From contig MZZL01000408.1 of the NCBI GenBank assembly GCA_002749535.1, positions 921,465 to 985,464 of the forward strand: DNA of 64,000 bases, written 5' to 3'. This DNA is from Apophysomyces variabilis (lineage: Eukaryota > Mucoromycota > Mucoromycetes > Mucorales > Mucoraceae). Below, piece by piece: positions 1 to 12,078 of the stretch. Made by a program: the position numbers and the translations under genes. Positions within the stretch are counted from its first letter, which is position 1; each line of letters opens with the position of its first letter. The notes beneath the pieces are model-generated. The model was not told where the DNA came from, did no database searches, and saw only the letters and a program-made list of their open reading frames with translations.

Positions 1-1
1 G

Positions 2-448
2 GAATCGCATTCTGCTTTCGAAACCTGTGCTAAAGCCGGCATAATGATGCGGGAACATCTGGCCCCAGGTTCTGCAAATGTTATGGTTGGCGTTTCCCCT
101 GCTGATGGCTTGATTTTGCAAGAACGTGTAAATAACTTCAATAGCACTCGACTCATCAAAAAGTCTCGTGCCTCACCACCCTATCGTGTACGTTTAGCAC
201 GAAAAGGAAATGAATTTACTGCACAGATAATGCGACCAGGTGAGGAAAGCGTGGATTGGGAGACATTTAGATCCGTTAAAACGGTGCTGGCACGCGATAT
301 CTATGTGGGAATGGCCGTCACCAGTTGTGACCCATCCGTAGTTTCTGTTGGGAAGTTTGCCAATGTCAGTCTACAAGGAGGCGTGGGAAGCGGATTATAC
401 CAGCAGAGCAACCCGTTGCGGCTGAAGCTTCAGGGACCAACCGGCTAA
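2..448 (+). CDS. C-terminal part of a concanavalin A-like (DUF1349-type) domain protein, cut by the window edge
   Basis: The reading frame is open from base 2 to a stop at 446-448, so the gene starts upstream of the window. The visible part (about 148 residues) reads as one beta-sandwich domain: AGIMMRE, then VMVGVSPADG, YRVRLARKGNEFTA, VDWETF and YVGMAVTS, ending with an FANVSLQ strand. This order (AGxMxRE, then VRLxRxGNxF, then VGLAVTSH-like) is typical of the DUF1349 / 'regulation of enolase 1' concanavalin A-like family, which is usually the terminal module of secreted or surface proteins. No catalytic residue can be assigned and the N-terminal part is unseen, so substrate and location are unknown. 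The family call is inferred from motif order. Confidence 0.7.
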   Translation, partial: ESHSAFETCAKAGIMMREHLAPGSANVMVGVSPADGLILQERVNNFNSTRLIKKSRASPPYRVRLARKGNEFTAQIMRPGEESVDWETFRSVKTVLARDIYVGMAVTSCDPSVVSVGKFANVSLQGGVGSGLYQQSNPLRLKLQGPTG

Positions 449-1169
449 TCCAAGGTCATAGTCCCACTAGTGGCTTGCTTATTACGTTGCTCCACCTGTG
501 AAACTTCATTAAGATCCCTTTATGGTTCCATGGGTCCAGATGTAAACTTATTTTATCTAACGATGACAGATGCCCAGACTATTAATTGAATGTAAGCAGT
601 TATCTATATCTCTGAAATCTTACGCTCTATTATGAATATACCACCCTTTCCCCATCTTAGGGCTGTATGTACATACATCGTTCGAATGTCATGTATAAGC
701 GGTCCATGGAAGTGCACAGTCGTCTTCAGCCTGGTGCTTTCTTTCGACATAAAAAATGGCTAAATGCAAAGTACGCAAATCTCGGTGGGTTATCCATAAA
801 TTGATCTTCTCAGCTAGAAGGAGTCAACTTGCTGCACAGTAGATGCCTAATTTCAATGATGTTCTTGAAGGTTTGAAAAAACCTAACATAGACATTGGAA
901 AATATATTATGCGCTCACAGCTATCAGGCAAGCCTATCTTCTTCACTTTCATTTGGCCCTTGTCTGCAGCAATGATTTTATGCTTCTAAAACTGTAGAAA
1001 CTGATTTGGAGAATAGTGCGTGGCAATATGATTGAATTCGGCTACTATTTTATGCTAGTTCATTGAGACATAGCACGGCACAAACGTCTTTTAAAAATGA
1101 TGTCCTATTTCATACAGTGGTTCGTAGCTGCAAAAAAAATGCCATGTTCTCAATGGTTTATTTGCAAGC
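449..1169. other. Intergenic, convergent 3' ends
   Basis: This is the AT-rich gap between the plus-strand ConA-like gene and the minus-strand BIG1/VOA1 gene. No ORF with family-like sequence, RNA gene or clear repeat is seen. It presumably holds the two 3' untranslated regions. Confidence 0.6.
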
Positions 1170-2311
1170 TTAGTTCTTTTTGGGTTTGCCTTCGAAACGG
1201 ATGGGAGTCTGAATGCTTGCCAGCCAACCAAGTCCAACCGCCAGAATAGCAACAAAAACTATGCCGATACCCACTCCCATAAAGATAGCAGGTGTAAACA
1301 ATTGGTATTTAGCAAAAATGGGCAAGTTGACTTCCGAACCAGGTGCACGACGACGGAGCGCTCGCTTATGGAAAGGAGAGGTCGATGGCTGTTAGATGCA
1401 AAAATTATTTTAGTCCAATCATTTCAATGTACATTCGATTTACCTTCTTTGGGACGCTTGATGTATAAATCACCACGTAGTCATCGTGGGCGTTCTCTTC
1501 TATAGCGTCAATAAAGCGATCCATGATATAGTCTACGCAGCCATGAATAACTGATAACAAACGATCCACACTTTGAATGTACCATTTTCACGGATGATCT
1601 CTGCGTTCTTTGCAGAGGGCAAAGACATCACAGCGACAGCTGGCGTTTCAGACACATAAATATCAGCACTTGATATGGCTATAAGAAGAAAAAGATAAAA
1701 TAAATGGTTTATATTAAATAATCTCCGGTGTTTTTTACCCTTGGGATCGATAACAGAAATAGTGCTATCGCAGCGGCGCGAAATCATGGCTGCTAGCTGA
1801 TCTACATCAACCTGCTCTGCAATATATTCTACCTTGGCGCGCGATCCTGCTTCTTGATTTCGTTCCTGAAACGATGTGCTATTTTCAGGAAAACAGAGTA
1901 CTATTAATATATGTCTAACTTTACCTTCAGTAGCGCAAAAGCATCTTTGTATTCAGCGCGCGAGAAATCGCTGGCATGGAGCTGTGCTTATTTTAACCTC
2001 CTTCTTTTCGTTCGGGCTGCTTTACTTTCCCTCTTTTCACTTTACCTCTGGTTGATCGATCACAGCAACCACCTTGGGTTTACAAATATCGGACGAGAAA
2101 GATGACGAGATGGCTGACACCGCCTGGTCCTTTGCAAGGAAAAGCTGATTTTTAGGTGCGACGTAACTATGCAGTAAATAAGTACCACGTCTGGTCATGA
2201 CATTGAGTTCCGGTCCTACTCTTTGGGCGACCACATTAGGAATGGTACCGTATTTTCGAATGCCATCACGGCTGAGGCCAGTGACAGCAAAGCTATAGCA
2301 TTAAACTTCAT
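1170..2311 (-). CDS. BIG1/VOA1 (Ac45-type) family V-ATPase assembly protein
   Basis: A multi-exon minus-strand gene. The start at 2311 gives a hydrophobic signal peptide (MKFNAIALLSLASAVMA) followed by FENTVPFLMWSPKE, a sequence typical of the BIG1 family N-terminus. Later exons give TYLLHSYVAPKNQLFL, DICKPKVVAVIDQPE, ISRRCDSTISVIDPKG, SADIYVSETPAVAVMSLP and VDYIMDRFIDAIEEN. The last exon encodes one C-terminal membrane helix (FTPAIFMGVGIGIVFVAILA), then LASIQTPIRFEGKPKKN and a stop at 1170-1172. The helix and the QTPxRFE tail match the Ac45/VOA1 membrane domain. The dilysine-like KPKKN end suggests ER retrieval. In yeast, Voa1 acts in the ER to assemble the V-ATPase Vo sector and Big1 affects beta-1,6-glucan; which role applies here is inference. 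Frame changes at GT..AG boundaries (for example near 1690-1742) show introns. Confidence 0.8.
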
Positions 2312-3332
2312 GGTCGCGGTAAAAGAGAGTTCAACAGCTTTTCCGTTGTAGTGGGCTCGAAGCGGAGAGAATAATCCATGACGAGCGGAGCATTTAAAAG
2401 TCACAGCGAAGACGGGATTGGCTGTGCAACAGAAAGGCAAGGAGATGCAGTGTTTGAGGTCTCTCTCGGTCCGTGGAACAGAGGAAACAACAGCTTTGAT
2501 GTTTATGCTTGCTTAAGCAAATATGAAGAATAGGATAATCCATATCCAATGCGAACAGCACAGTAATACAGCGCATTGATAGGTGAATTATTGTTAGCTG
2601 CTATTTTTATCGACGTAAAAAGGTTGTATGTATATCTCGTTGCGCTCATTTTTTAGCTCTGACTTATGCTATATTAACCGCATAAGGAATTAAAGTGGGC
2701 TTTTAAGCATTAGTACGTTCAAGGCTGGAAAATTACGCCTGCTCGCTATAATGGGACTGTCGCAAAACACGCACCGCTATATCCTTCTGTCTCTCAGTTG
2801 CATAGAAAAATGAGAAATAAGATGGCCTTAAGCCTTCTATTTAAACTAGAATTTATCACGTCTATATCAACGACAATATAATTGCATCATGGGAAATACT
2901 GAAATTTTACCTTTGAGCTGTTCAATCCAATCAATAAATCAATCGTTCAGAAGAATTGGGTTTTAGCAGACATGTTTATGCTTCCATGCCACATTTTTAT
3001 CGATATAATGGTGGCGAGCAAGCAAGCATTGAACTCCTTGAAGTTCGTTATCTGCATAATATTTGAATATCAAATCTCTGCTCCTTGCTAATCCAGGATA
3101 GATTAATAAAAAACTAGATATGTTACTATTATAGTGCCTAAGTAAGATTTTAGTGGCGATTCATACATACATACATACAGCAGTTGTTGGTAGAGTGCAA
3201 TATACACTGCGTGTTGGCAATGGCAGGCAAGCCACATTTAGGGCTGCGTGCGGATAAATATTGTACCTTGGCAGGAAGACCATTTGCTGGATGCCGTTCC
3301 GAACTTGCAAGTCATTAAAGCTGCTGAACATT
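2312..3332. other. Divergent intergenic region with a CATA microsatellite
   Basis: This region lies between the divergent starts of the BIG1/VOA1-like gene (-) and the MYSM1-like gene (+), so it must contain both promoters. A short (CATA)n run lies near 3164-3180. No gene was recognised. Confidence 0.6.
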
Positions 3333-6300
3333 ATGGAAGAAAATGACGAGATCATTGATATCGGTGAAGAAGATTCTGTCGAAAACCCTGCAAGTTTGAA
3401 AATACCAGTCTCCGATGAAGTGTCCTCGTAATGCGTTTAATTGCTACATTCGATTACGATCGCCTCGTTAACGCGTACACTCTCATCTTCATAGATCTTT
3501 GGCAGCCACACCACTCCCCGAAGTAGCTATCAGCAATTCACATGGCTGGGAAAGCAATGAAGTAGATGCCGAACAATTAGTTTACTAGGTTATGTTAACT
3601 ATTTCCTAAACAGTACAATTTGCATGGTGTGGATGAGGATTCTCGCGCATTGATTGAACAAATGCTAGCGGAAGAACAGTACTATTATGGTGTAGATACT
3701 CTTTCTACAATGTCCCCTTCAAACGATACGAAGCGTAAGAACAAGTCTAAAGATTCTGCTATAAAGAAACGAGGGACAAAGAAGTTCAAGATGCAGCCTG
3801 ACCTAGTAGGAGATGAGAACGTTCAACTGAAGAAAATACAGAGAAAAAGTGATGGTAATAAGGAAGATCATCTGTTAAAGCAGGCAAACTCATGTTCTTT
3901 TACCATAGATGTCATATCGTCAGCATTATTGCCTTCCCACAAAACGAGATGGACGGCAGAAGAAGATGAACTTTTGCGGGCAGCATTGGTAATCTCATTT
4001 ACAGTACGATACAGCAAATTCTGATGAAATATAGTTAAAACATGGTTATGGAAACTGGAAGGTCATATCAGAAGATATCAAGACACGAAATCCATTGCAA
4101 TGTAAAAATCACGCAAGACATTGGATGCTATCAAACAAGGTAAGGCAGACAGAAGAAATTCGAAACAAAACTGTAGTTTCATCGGGGATGGCGGTAGCTC
4201 GACGGAATTGCAGTACCCAACAAAGAACTGTCAGACAAATCTAAAGACGCTACTTTGCCGTCTAAGGACACTGAAGATGACGAAAACATATCAGTAGAGG
4301 ACGACGGTATTGATGTTGCGGATGACCTATCGATTGATGATCATGCAGACACAACTACAGACAGCATGGAAAACGATAGCAAACTTGAGTCACAGGAACC
4401 ATTGCCAAAAGGGGATGAACCGAACGCACTCAGTGATTCAGTTGAGAAAAATACTTCTCCTATCATGGGAAACGAGCAGGTCGCTGAAAGTAACATTAAG
4501 CAAGAGACTGCATTAAGCGAAGTGGACAGGCCTAATACCACAGAAGCACCTGCTCGAGAGACTGAAAATGAAATACCCGATGCCGAGGAGGCAAACTTGG
4601 TGGAAACACGTTCTCAAATTATAAGAGCTGATACAGACGATACCAATATACCCAACCCGTCTGACGACGGACCAGACAATAAAGACGAGGACTCTCAAGT
4701 AATTCAAGCTGCAGGTGACCAAGTAAGTTCGTCTGTTACACGTCTATTTTAATTAATGCTTAAACATTATCGATTAGCGGTTTAATAGATACGTGATATC
4801 AGAGGAAGAAAAACTTGAAAATGCAGAATGGTTCAATAATAAGCAATCAAAGACACCGGCGCGCTATTTAAAGATCCGTAACCATATATTGGATTGTTGG
4901 AACGCTTGTAAGCCTCGGTACCTAACGAAAACCAGTGCAAGAAGGGGTTTGCGCGATTGTGGGGATGTGAATGCCATTGGCCGAGTGCATACTTATTTGG
5001 AGAGCATTGGCGCTATCAATGTGGACTGTATCACAAATGCACCACGTCCACCCAAAAGAACTTCAGCCGATATTGCTGATGATGACGAAGCAAATATGTT
5101 CATAGCCGCAGACATGGTGATCGGATATGACGGGTAGGAGAAATAATATTTTTATTAATTTTTATCTAACATTTGTACATATGCAGCCCACGCAAGCGAA
5201 AAGTCCGAAATGGTATGGGTGAATGGTACGTTTGCATTGAATGTGCACAGCATAAGAACTTATAGTCAATGTCTTTTCAACTTGAAGGGTCGATCCGAAG
5301 GAGCTGGAAGGACGCGTTATTGAACACGGTGTCGTGAAAGAAACAGGTAGATTTACTGATTGGGGTATGCGACCATATGCTTAATCTATTCAGGGCCAAC
5401 ATCTCGGCCGAAACGAGTTAGTAAACGGCCACGACATTATTATGGTGGCGATGACTTTGGACGAGGGTATGACCCCTTTAGGCTTGTACCTCTGCAGCAT
5501 TACGAAGATACATACCCAGCACCGTTTACTGTCGAAGTGACAAGTGACGTTTTGGTAACCTTTCTTAATTAGCTAACCAAGCCTGCCATTAACTCGCATT
5601 CTTCAAGCTCGTAATCGATTTCCACTCCCATCTCGCGCATACAGAGATTATTGGACTACTCGGCGGGAACTTTGTAGACAACGATCATGGCAAAGTATTA
5701 AAGGTTGAATGTGTATTTCCGTGTCGAAGCACAAGCACAGGTATCCAGGTGAGTCAGTCAGATGGATATCGCGTATGCTAACTTTTTACCAACAGTGCGA
5801 AATGGATCCTGCTTCCGAAATGAAAGCCCGAGAAGTTTTTGCTGGAAGGGGATTTAATGTTGTTGGCTGGTATCACTCACATCCTACATTCGAGCCGCAA
5901 CCAAGTATTCGCGATATAGAAAACCAAACTTCTTATCAAGTACGTAAGATTAAATACATTGGATATCAGCTGATGGTTTGGCTTAGACACTATTCCGAAA
6001 CGAGAAAACCGGGGATGAACCCTTTATCGGCATGATTGTCACCCCTTATGACGAGGAGATAGTGAGTAACCATTCTATAATACAATATCTGCATATTAGC
6101 GATCGTTGGAACGAATCAAGGTTGTTTAGTAAGTAGAATAAGTGGTAAATCGCTGATCTATTAACTTGAGGATAGGATTACCGTATGCCTGTCGGCGTTT
6201 GGTACGGCAAAGTGAGCAGGTCTCGCCTGAAGTACTGGAACGAATGAGGGAATTGGTGCAAGAATATAAGGGATATGAACAGTAAGTCTGTTTTGCGAAC

Positions 6301-6535
6301 TTCGCCTTGAATCTTCTAAACCTCTTATTCTCTTCACAGTAAAGTTGACATGACATGCAGTTTCCAGCAACAGACGCGTCTGGATAAATTGCTGGATTCT
6401 TTGCGTGCTAATCTATTCTTAGTGCAAGAATGTACAAACAGTTTCTTAGACGAGGTGCGCGAGATGGTACTGGAGCAATTTGTCGACGCAAAGGAGAAAA
6501 TGGACAGGGAGATGGAAGAAGAAAAATCTTTGTAA
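3333..6535 (+). CDS. MYSM1: MYSM1/2A-DUB-like SANT-SWIRM-JAMM histone H2A deubiquitinase
   Basis: A multi-exon gene starting with an acidic segment ([19 protein letters not shown]) at 3333. The first intron pair is readable: AGCAATTAG/GT... joins at AAACAG to YNLHGVDED. Domains in order: a SANT/Myb domain ([15 protein letters not shown], spliced to [14 protein letters not shown] and [11 protein letters not shown]); a long acidic disordered linker (about 4250-4740); a SWIRM domain ([16 protein letters not shown] to [13 protein letters not shown]); and an MPN domain with [21 protein letters not shown] and the JAMM zinc site [17 protein letters not shown], in which the two His, the Ser and the Asp are all present. 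A C-terminal helical tail ends at 6535. This domain set is that of animal MYSM1, a zinc protease removing ubiquitin from histone H2A in the nucleus. The intact JAMM motif argues for activity. Introns (for example 3982-4034) have consensus borders. Confidence 0.9.
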
Positions 6536-7152
6536 TATACATAGTAAAACAATATACTGTTAACAAAAGGGTTTATCTCATAATGTAAATCATTGAATTA
6601 TGCATGTAACTACCAGTAAAATACGATCCGGTTTATATCCAACTTTGGCTCACTTATTGTATGTAATGAGCGCTTCTAAAAGAATCATAGTGAGTTTGAA
6701 AGTATAAAGTGAAGAGGGGTGATACGAAGGATAGAGATATTGAATTCAGTTTGCATCGCTTGAAACTGCTCATGCCATCTATTCATCATCCTGAGCCATT
6801 GATCCTTAACCTTTGCTGCTTTTGGTAGATACTCTCTGTGATTTGCTGCCAGATAAATAATAGCTGCACACTATGTGGGCGCAGGTTGTGTACCAGCAAA
6901 TTTGGTGGAACACGAGCCTTTGAATAAAAATATATAAATGGAACCTCGTGTTACAAAAATGCGCATCGAAGATGATAAAAAACTCGTAGTTCCAGATTGA
7001 TTTGATGAGCTCCATTGCACGTATGGTCGTTTCTGCTATAAGAAATGAGAAGGAAAAGGGGAAAGACAGAAAGGTTTCTTTATATGTGAGGGAAAGGGGA
7101 TGATAACACAGAAGAATCATAGATAGAAGGAGAAAGAGAGGGAGAGGACAAA
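6536..7152. other. Intergenic, convergent 3' ends
   Basis: This gap separates the MYSM1-like stop from the Rho GTPase stop. It is AT-rich with a purine-rich stretch (about 7040-7150). The minus-strand ORF over 6806-7168 lacks any family-like sequence and overlaps the Rho 3' end, so it is not called. Confidence 0.55.
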
Positions 7153-8003
7153 CTACATCAAGACGCACTTCTCATTGTTATTCTTCTTTTTCTTTCCCGA
7201 TGTCTCGGTTGTTGCCTTGACCGCATGGATAAAGACATCCTGCACACCATCACCCGACTTGGACGAGCATTCCACATACTTGTATGCTTTGATTGCCCGA
7301 GCCACCTTAGCAGCCTTTGCAAAAGAACATCAGAATCCATCGTGAAATAAGCAGTCAAACGATGTGGGATGGTGTTCTGCTTACCTCTTCATAACTCACT
7401 GGCATTGAGTTGACTTTTTGTAATTCTTCGATTGTATGTGGATCATCTCGTAGATCCTTTTTACATGCAACTAAAAGGAAAGGTGCTTGTGGACAATGTT
7501 TCTTGACCTCAGGCAACCACTTGGAACAATCTCAGTTATCAGGATACCAGTTATTGATATGAACGCGTGTACCTTCTCGGTGATGTTGTCCAGTGAATCG
7601 GGAAGATCGACTGCAAATGAGATCAGAATGACATCTGAGTCGGGGTATGACAATGGACGGAGTCGATCATAATCCTCTTGTCCTGCAACAATGGGCTCTC
7701 TTAGTTTCTTACGTTCGTCTCGTGGGTCGTGTCCATCTACTTTACCCGCTGTATCCCAAAGTGCTAATTCTATATGCTGTCCGTCCACCTCGAAGTCCTT
7801 AACAAAGCTATCAAACACAGTAGGAACATGGCCCTGAGAAATAAACGATGAGCGGTGTCAGAGCAAAAAGCCTGGCCTCTTTCTCCTGGTTTGTCGTTTC
7901 TCACCGATGGGAATTCGCCGTGAGCAAAAACGGTAAGCAGAGAAGTTTTTCCGCATGCACCGTCGCCAACGATGACCAGTTTTTTGCGCACGACTTTAGC
8001 CAT
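7153..8003 (-). CDS. Rho-family small GTPase
   Basis: The start at 8003 gives [22 protein letters not shown] with the G1/P-loop GDGACGKT. After an intron come the effector region and G3: [25 protein letters not shown], and then, past a second intron (about 7682-7745), [25 protein letters not shown]. The G4-like segment appears as [13 protein letters not shown], and the G5 region reads [12 protein letters not shown] lysine-rich stretch ([11 protein letters not shown]) precedes a CAAX box CVLM, the signal for isoprenylation and membrane targeting. The [16 protein letters not shown] segment is a Rho hallmark. In fungi such proteins control polarity, cell-wall synthesis and actin. Which Rho paralogue (Rho1 to Rho4) this is cannot be decided by eye; it looks nearer Rho1/Rho2 than Cdc42 or Rac. 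A poly-purine tract lies just upstream of the start. Confidence 0.92.
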
Positions 8004-9150
8004 AATATCAAAAGAAAAAAAAAGACAAAAAAAAAGAAAAGAGAGAGAAAGAAAAGGTTGATACGTGTACAGGAGAATAGGAGCCGAGACCAAACAACAA
8101 TTGGGAGGCAGTCGTGTAGCGCAAAAAGCAAAACTATTTTCAGATCACATGTCTGGGATGCAAACACAAAATCACCATCCTTCTTGTTCTTTCTTTCCAC
8201 TTACTCTTACTCTTACTCTTTCTGTCTCTTTTTATATATATAGATCTCCTCTTCTTGTTTCTGCTTTGGTATACTATGGGAATATCCTAATATAAACATC
8301 CTTTTGTCAACAAGATCAATTAATACATTGTCTGCGGAGATAATAAAAAATGAAAGGTTTGCTGCGCTCATTGTGATTGTTTCCAATGGTTGGACATCTC
8401 TGCCTCCAGCCATTTGGTCGGGTGACACACCATTCATTGACAAAAAAAAACGTTCCAGTTTCTGCTAGCTTTTTCATGTCCTTGTTTGTTTGTTTGTATG
8501 ATTTGACTAAAACCAACATGGTGCCTGAAATTTTTTTTTCTTGGTAACCGTTGCATATCGCAACTAAATCGAAAATCTTTTCTTTTAACAACCTTTATCT
8601 TTCTGACGGAATTTCTTGTGTAGAAGCATACCTCATATGAGTGGCATACGCTTTGTGATCCCTTAATTTCCCTTTAAAGAACGATCATTCCCACCCTGTA
8701 TACTGTATGTCAATGTATGCTGCGGGTTAGCTACACTCCATACAGTCTGTTGAGGAAATGAAGTATAAAGTTGGAATTAATAGTACACTTGTCAAAGGAA
8801 CCTGACATCAAAAGCGCGCAGGATATTGCTTTTGGTCATTGGATTTGCAGCTTAAAACCTACCTATTTCCAACTCCAATGTTTGGGTTGGGTGACTCATA
8901 GAACTACTTGAGCAAACAGAGGACTTAAAACCAATATATAGCCCCAACCATGTTTAACGTGAGACACAGGCAAGATACGTAGATCGAACACAGTAGGAAA
9001 TATTCTGTTGCCCACAGAATCGGAGATCTAATCAAGCTCACATCAACAACTGGCATTCGACGAAGAGAGGGGGGAAGAAACAACAGCGCAAGGTGCTATA
9101 ACAATCCTCGTTTTTCCACGTTAGTGTCTGCTCATTGGCCCTTCAAAACA
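8004..9150. other. Divergent promoter region with purine tract
   Basis: This lies between the Rho GTPase start and the ICMT-like start. It contains an A/G-rich tract immediately upstream of Rho (about 8009-8060) and scattered pyrimidine runs (about 8180-8260). No gene was recognised. ORFs here are low-complexity reading of these tracts. Confidence 0.6.
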
Positions 9151-9770
9151 ATGTGGACGTTGCTCTTTGGCTATATACTCATTGCCTGTTTATACTTTGT
9201 CGAGGTTCGGTACGAATCGTCGAGAACCACAACGGCTCTCCAAACAGCAGCGGATGACCGCGGCACAACCCGACTTCTCATTTTCGCTTCTTTGGCAGCC
9301 TTTCTGTCTCCATTATGGATTCTCTTGGACATTGGTTCTGCACCTGAGTGGATTGGCTTCGTTGGTTTGGCATGGATACTCGGCAGTATTATCCTGTTGC
9401 GCTGGACAACTTCCGTCAACCCGTTCTATCTGCGCGCCATGGCTACGACAGACGATCATTATATTTGCACCGACGGCCCCTATAAGGTTGTGCGCCATCC
9501 AGGCTATGTTGCTTTTCTCTTGGCTTGGTTTGGATTTGGTTTAGCGACCGCAAACTGGATGGCGCTGCTTACGGTGACAATCCTCATGGTATATGCCTAT
9601 GTACGTAGGATACAGGCTGAAGAGCAAATGATGCTGGATCGATTCGGTGTGGATTATCAGCAATATATAGGCGAAACATCCAGGTAAGAAAATAACACTA
9701 GTAATTTTGTTTCGACTGACAAGGATTGTCATCCATCAACACATTTAGACTTTTCCCTGTGCTCTATTAG
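9151..9770 (+). CDS. ICMT/PEMT-type integral membrane methyltransferase family protein
   Basis: The first ATG at 9151 gives MWTLLFGYILIACLYFVE, the first of about four or five membrane segments. The signature TDGPYKVVRHPGYVAFLL followed by RIQAEEQMMLDRFGVDYQQY is the isoprenylcysteine carboxyl methyltransferase / phospholipid methyltransferase motif (RHPxY then EExxL...F...Y), which binds S-adenosylmethionine and the substrate. One intron near the end (9684-9748, GTAAGA..TTTAG) restores RLFPVLY and a stop at 9768-9770, matching the 'R-L-x-P-x-x-Y' end of the family; without it the frame stops early. At about 185 residues it resembles short ICMT-like proteins more than yeast Ste14, so the substrate is uncertain. 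The neighbouring CAAX-bearing Rho gene is suggestive only. Confidence 0.8.
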
Positions 9771-10156
9771 GGTTCAGGCTAAATACCAGATTTCATTGTC
9801 ATGATAACATGCGTAGTAAATTTTAACATGATGATGAACTTGTTAAAAAAATTCATTTAATACAAGAAAACTATGTGCATGACAATCTCCCCGATCAATA
9901 TCTTTTTTAGCTTTTGAAAATGAACACATCCGATTTGCTCAGTAGGTGACATAGCGGTTATGAGCAAACGATAAAGACATTGGCTACCTGAAAAATGCAG
10001 GCCGTCAGGCAGTTTTGTCCTGCGAAAATGTTTGGTTATCGTTCGTACAAGCACTGAAATGCTACTACTGAGACTTAAAAGCTCACTTTGTTAAAGGCAG
10101 CTGAAGACATGGGCGACTGTTTCTGCAACGTGTCAGTGTCTGTGAAACTGTAAGAT
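9771..10156. other. Intergenic
   Basis: An AT-rich gap between the ICMT-like gene and the LINE relic. Nothing is recognised in it. Confidence 0.5.
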
Positions 10157-11103
10157 GCTCTGTGTATACTGTTTATTGAACAATTTTTTACGCTTCCTCT
10201 TTCAAGCCAGTGACCTTCCCCCCGATGCCATGCTCACAGCCCTGCTCCCACGATTGCGTGCCGTACAGACGAGTCGCTTCCGCCAACTGTCGGGCACACA
10301 ACTCTGGACACAGCTGCCACGCCCAATTGGGAAACCTCAACCACAAACTTTTCCAGAGACAAACCCGCCAATTCCTGTTTGAACAATTCGCCACCCGTTT
10401 ACAGGGCGACAACACGGTCTTGCTACGCGCCTGCCGTGGACAACTTGGAGTGGACCCTGTCCTGTGGCTACCGATGTCGAGAGAGGAGCGCAGCCGATGC
10501 ATCCGATGGCGCCTAGGCTGGATGCCCAGTGGTAAACCGTGGCAATGCCGGAACTGTCAAGACGCGGCCAATCTCAGCCGCCAACATGCTCTAGTCTGTC
10601 TCTAAACCCACCGCCTTCTGCAAGTCCCGGTGGTGGTGTTAGATCCGACCTCTTTCGTTCTAAACCGACTGCCCACGTCCCGGCCCCGACAGCCGCGTAC
10701 CATCGCCTACTGGCAGACCATTTGGCCTACCCTTTCCAGCCTTCTTCTCCACCTCGATCAACTCTGCCATGCACCAGGCACATTGCTAACTAATTCCTTC
10801 GCGAAGCGCACTCCGGCCAAAGACTTCCTCCTCTGGATATCGTCCCCTTCCACCCTCCCATAGACGTGTTCTCGTTTTCTCCCCTCCCTTGTCCCTGATT
10901 TCTGACCTCTTCCCAGAGTTCTTTTCTTTCTGCTTGTTACTCTGCTTTGTTCTCTTCCCCTCTTAACCTGACCTTTTTGCCTTTTCCTTTTTTCCCTTTG
11001 CCCACAAGGGTTTTATTTATTTCTCTTTCTCTGAGACCGAACCAGAGTGGACATGTTAAGAACGCAGCACTCACGGTTATCAAATCAAACAATAAAACTT
11101 TAA
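10157..11103 (+). mobile_element. 5'-truncated, frameshifted LINE-like retrotransposon 3' end
   Basis: Consecutive plus-strand frames together read as the carboxy end of a non-LTR retrotransposon polyprotein: DLPPDAMLTALLPRLRAVQ, then after a frameshift RQFLFEQFATRLQ, VDPVLWLPMSREERSRCIRW, RLGWMPSGKPWQCRNC and LSRQHALVC, then after another shift SFVLNRLPTSRP and TIWPTLSSLLLHLDQLCH. The C-x2-C..H-x4-C arrangement with RLGW resembles the zinc-binding region downstream of reverse transcriptase in fungal LINEs. No RT domain is present, so the copy is 5'-truncated, as is usual. It is followed by a pyrimidine-rich untranslated stretch and AATAAA near 11092. Stops and frame changes make it a dead copy. 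It is GC-richer than its surroundings. Confidence 0.65.
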
Positions 11104-12078
11104 TCAATTTTTTACGCTACTCTAAATCTATTTTGCATCCATGCAAGGATCAAGTTTGCGCTAAAAGGGATATAAATATGCGTCTTTAGTAAATGGATTA
11201 TGCGGGAAACATATTTTACTTACCTCAACTTGGTCCTTCCGCGGACACAAAATTCATTCGGGCAGCGTAAAAGAATGTTCATGGTTAGTAAATGGAAGGA
11301 TAGCTTGACATATTTTTTTTTACTTACCCTCGAAGGGTAATCCTGCCTTTGGACAAGAGCCGGCCCCGCACCTGTATCGGTAGGGGCGGCGAGAGAGAGA
11401 CAACGGCTTCCATGGATTGGCCGGTTAGAGTGTAACGCACTGCAGAGGATTTGAAGCGATGTAACACCTGGCGAGGATTCGAAAGCAGAAGATAATGAAC
11501 GACACTATGCATAAACAGACAACATTTCTTTTTCACTTACCGAGTGGAGTGCAGGGAGCTTACTCACACAACCAAGGTGGTTCGGGACAGAGGTCATGCC
11601 GGCTAAAGGATACAGAAGAGGGACATCAGTCATTCTGTACACATAATCCATGTGAAGTACATACCGGGGATATTTTGGAGAACAGAGCCAAAGAATTGAA
11701 AAGATGTTGTCCTTTCGCTTTTAAATAGTACGTGATTGCTGAAACCAAAAATCACAGTCTTGGATAAGAGATCGATGGATGTCTTATGGATGACAACAAT
11801 TCAGAGATAAGACAAAAATTCTCCCAAGAGTAAAAATGGACTCAGTCTGATAGAAGGTCTTGAACAGAATGGAACATCTGTAGAGGAATAAACCCTCTTC
11901 GTTTGTTTCTATACGTCATTGATGCTATCATATCCGTTTCTGTCAGTTATGGCATCAGAAGCTGTCAGGGCAATGGTACCCAATTCCGGTTCTGCTCAAT
12001 TGTATTGCCTTATATTCCACTTTAATATTTCCTGCGTGTAGTTATGTTCTCCTTTTTCTTTATTGTGTCTTAAAATTT
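11104..12078. other. Accessory stretch with three GGTAAGT splice-donor-like motifs on the minus strand
   Basis: Reading the minus strand, GGTAAGT followed by an A-rich stretch occurs three times (complements at about 11218-11224, 11323-11329 and 11534-11540). Each follows GC-richer sequence that could be an exon; one of these carries a 70-codon ORF (11324-11536) of unknown family. It may be a decayed spliced gene or element. The part from 11730 to 12078 shows nothing recognisable. Confidence 0.3.

Noticed and set aside
6806..7168. 120-codon minus-strand ORF
   Set aside because: Aromatic/Ile-rich translation of AT-rich 3' flank, overlapping the Rho stop in another frame.
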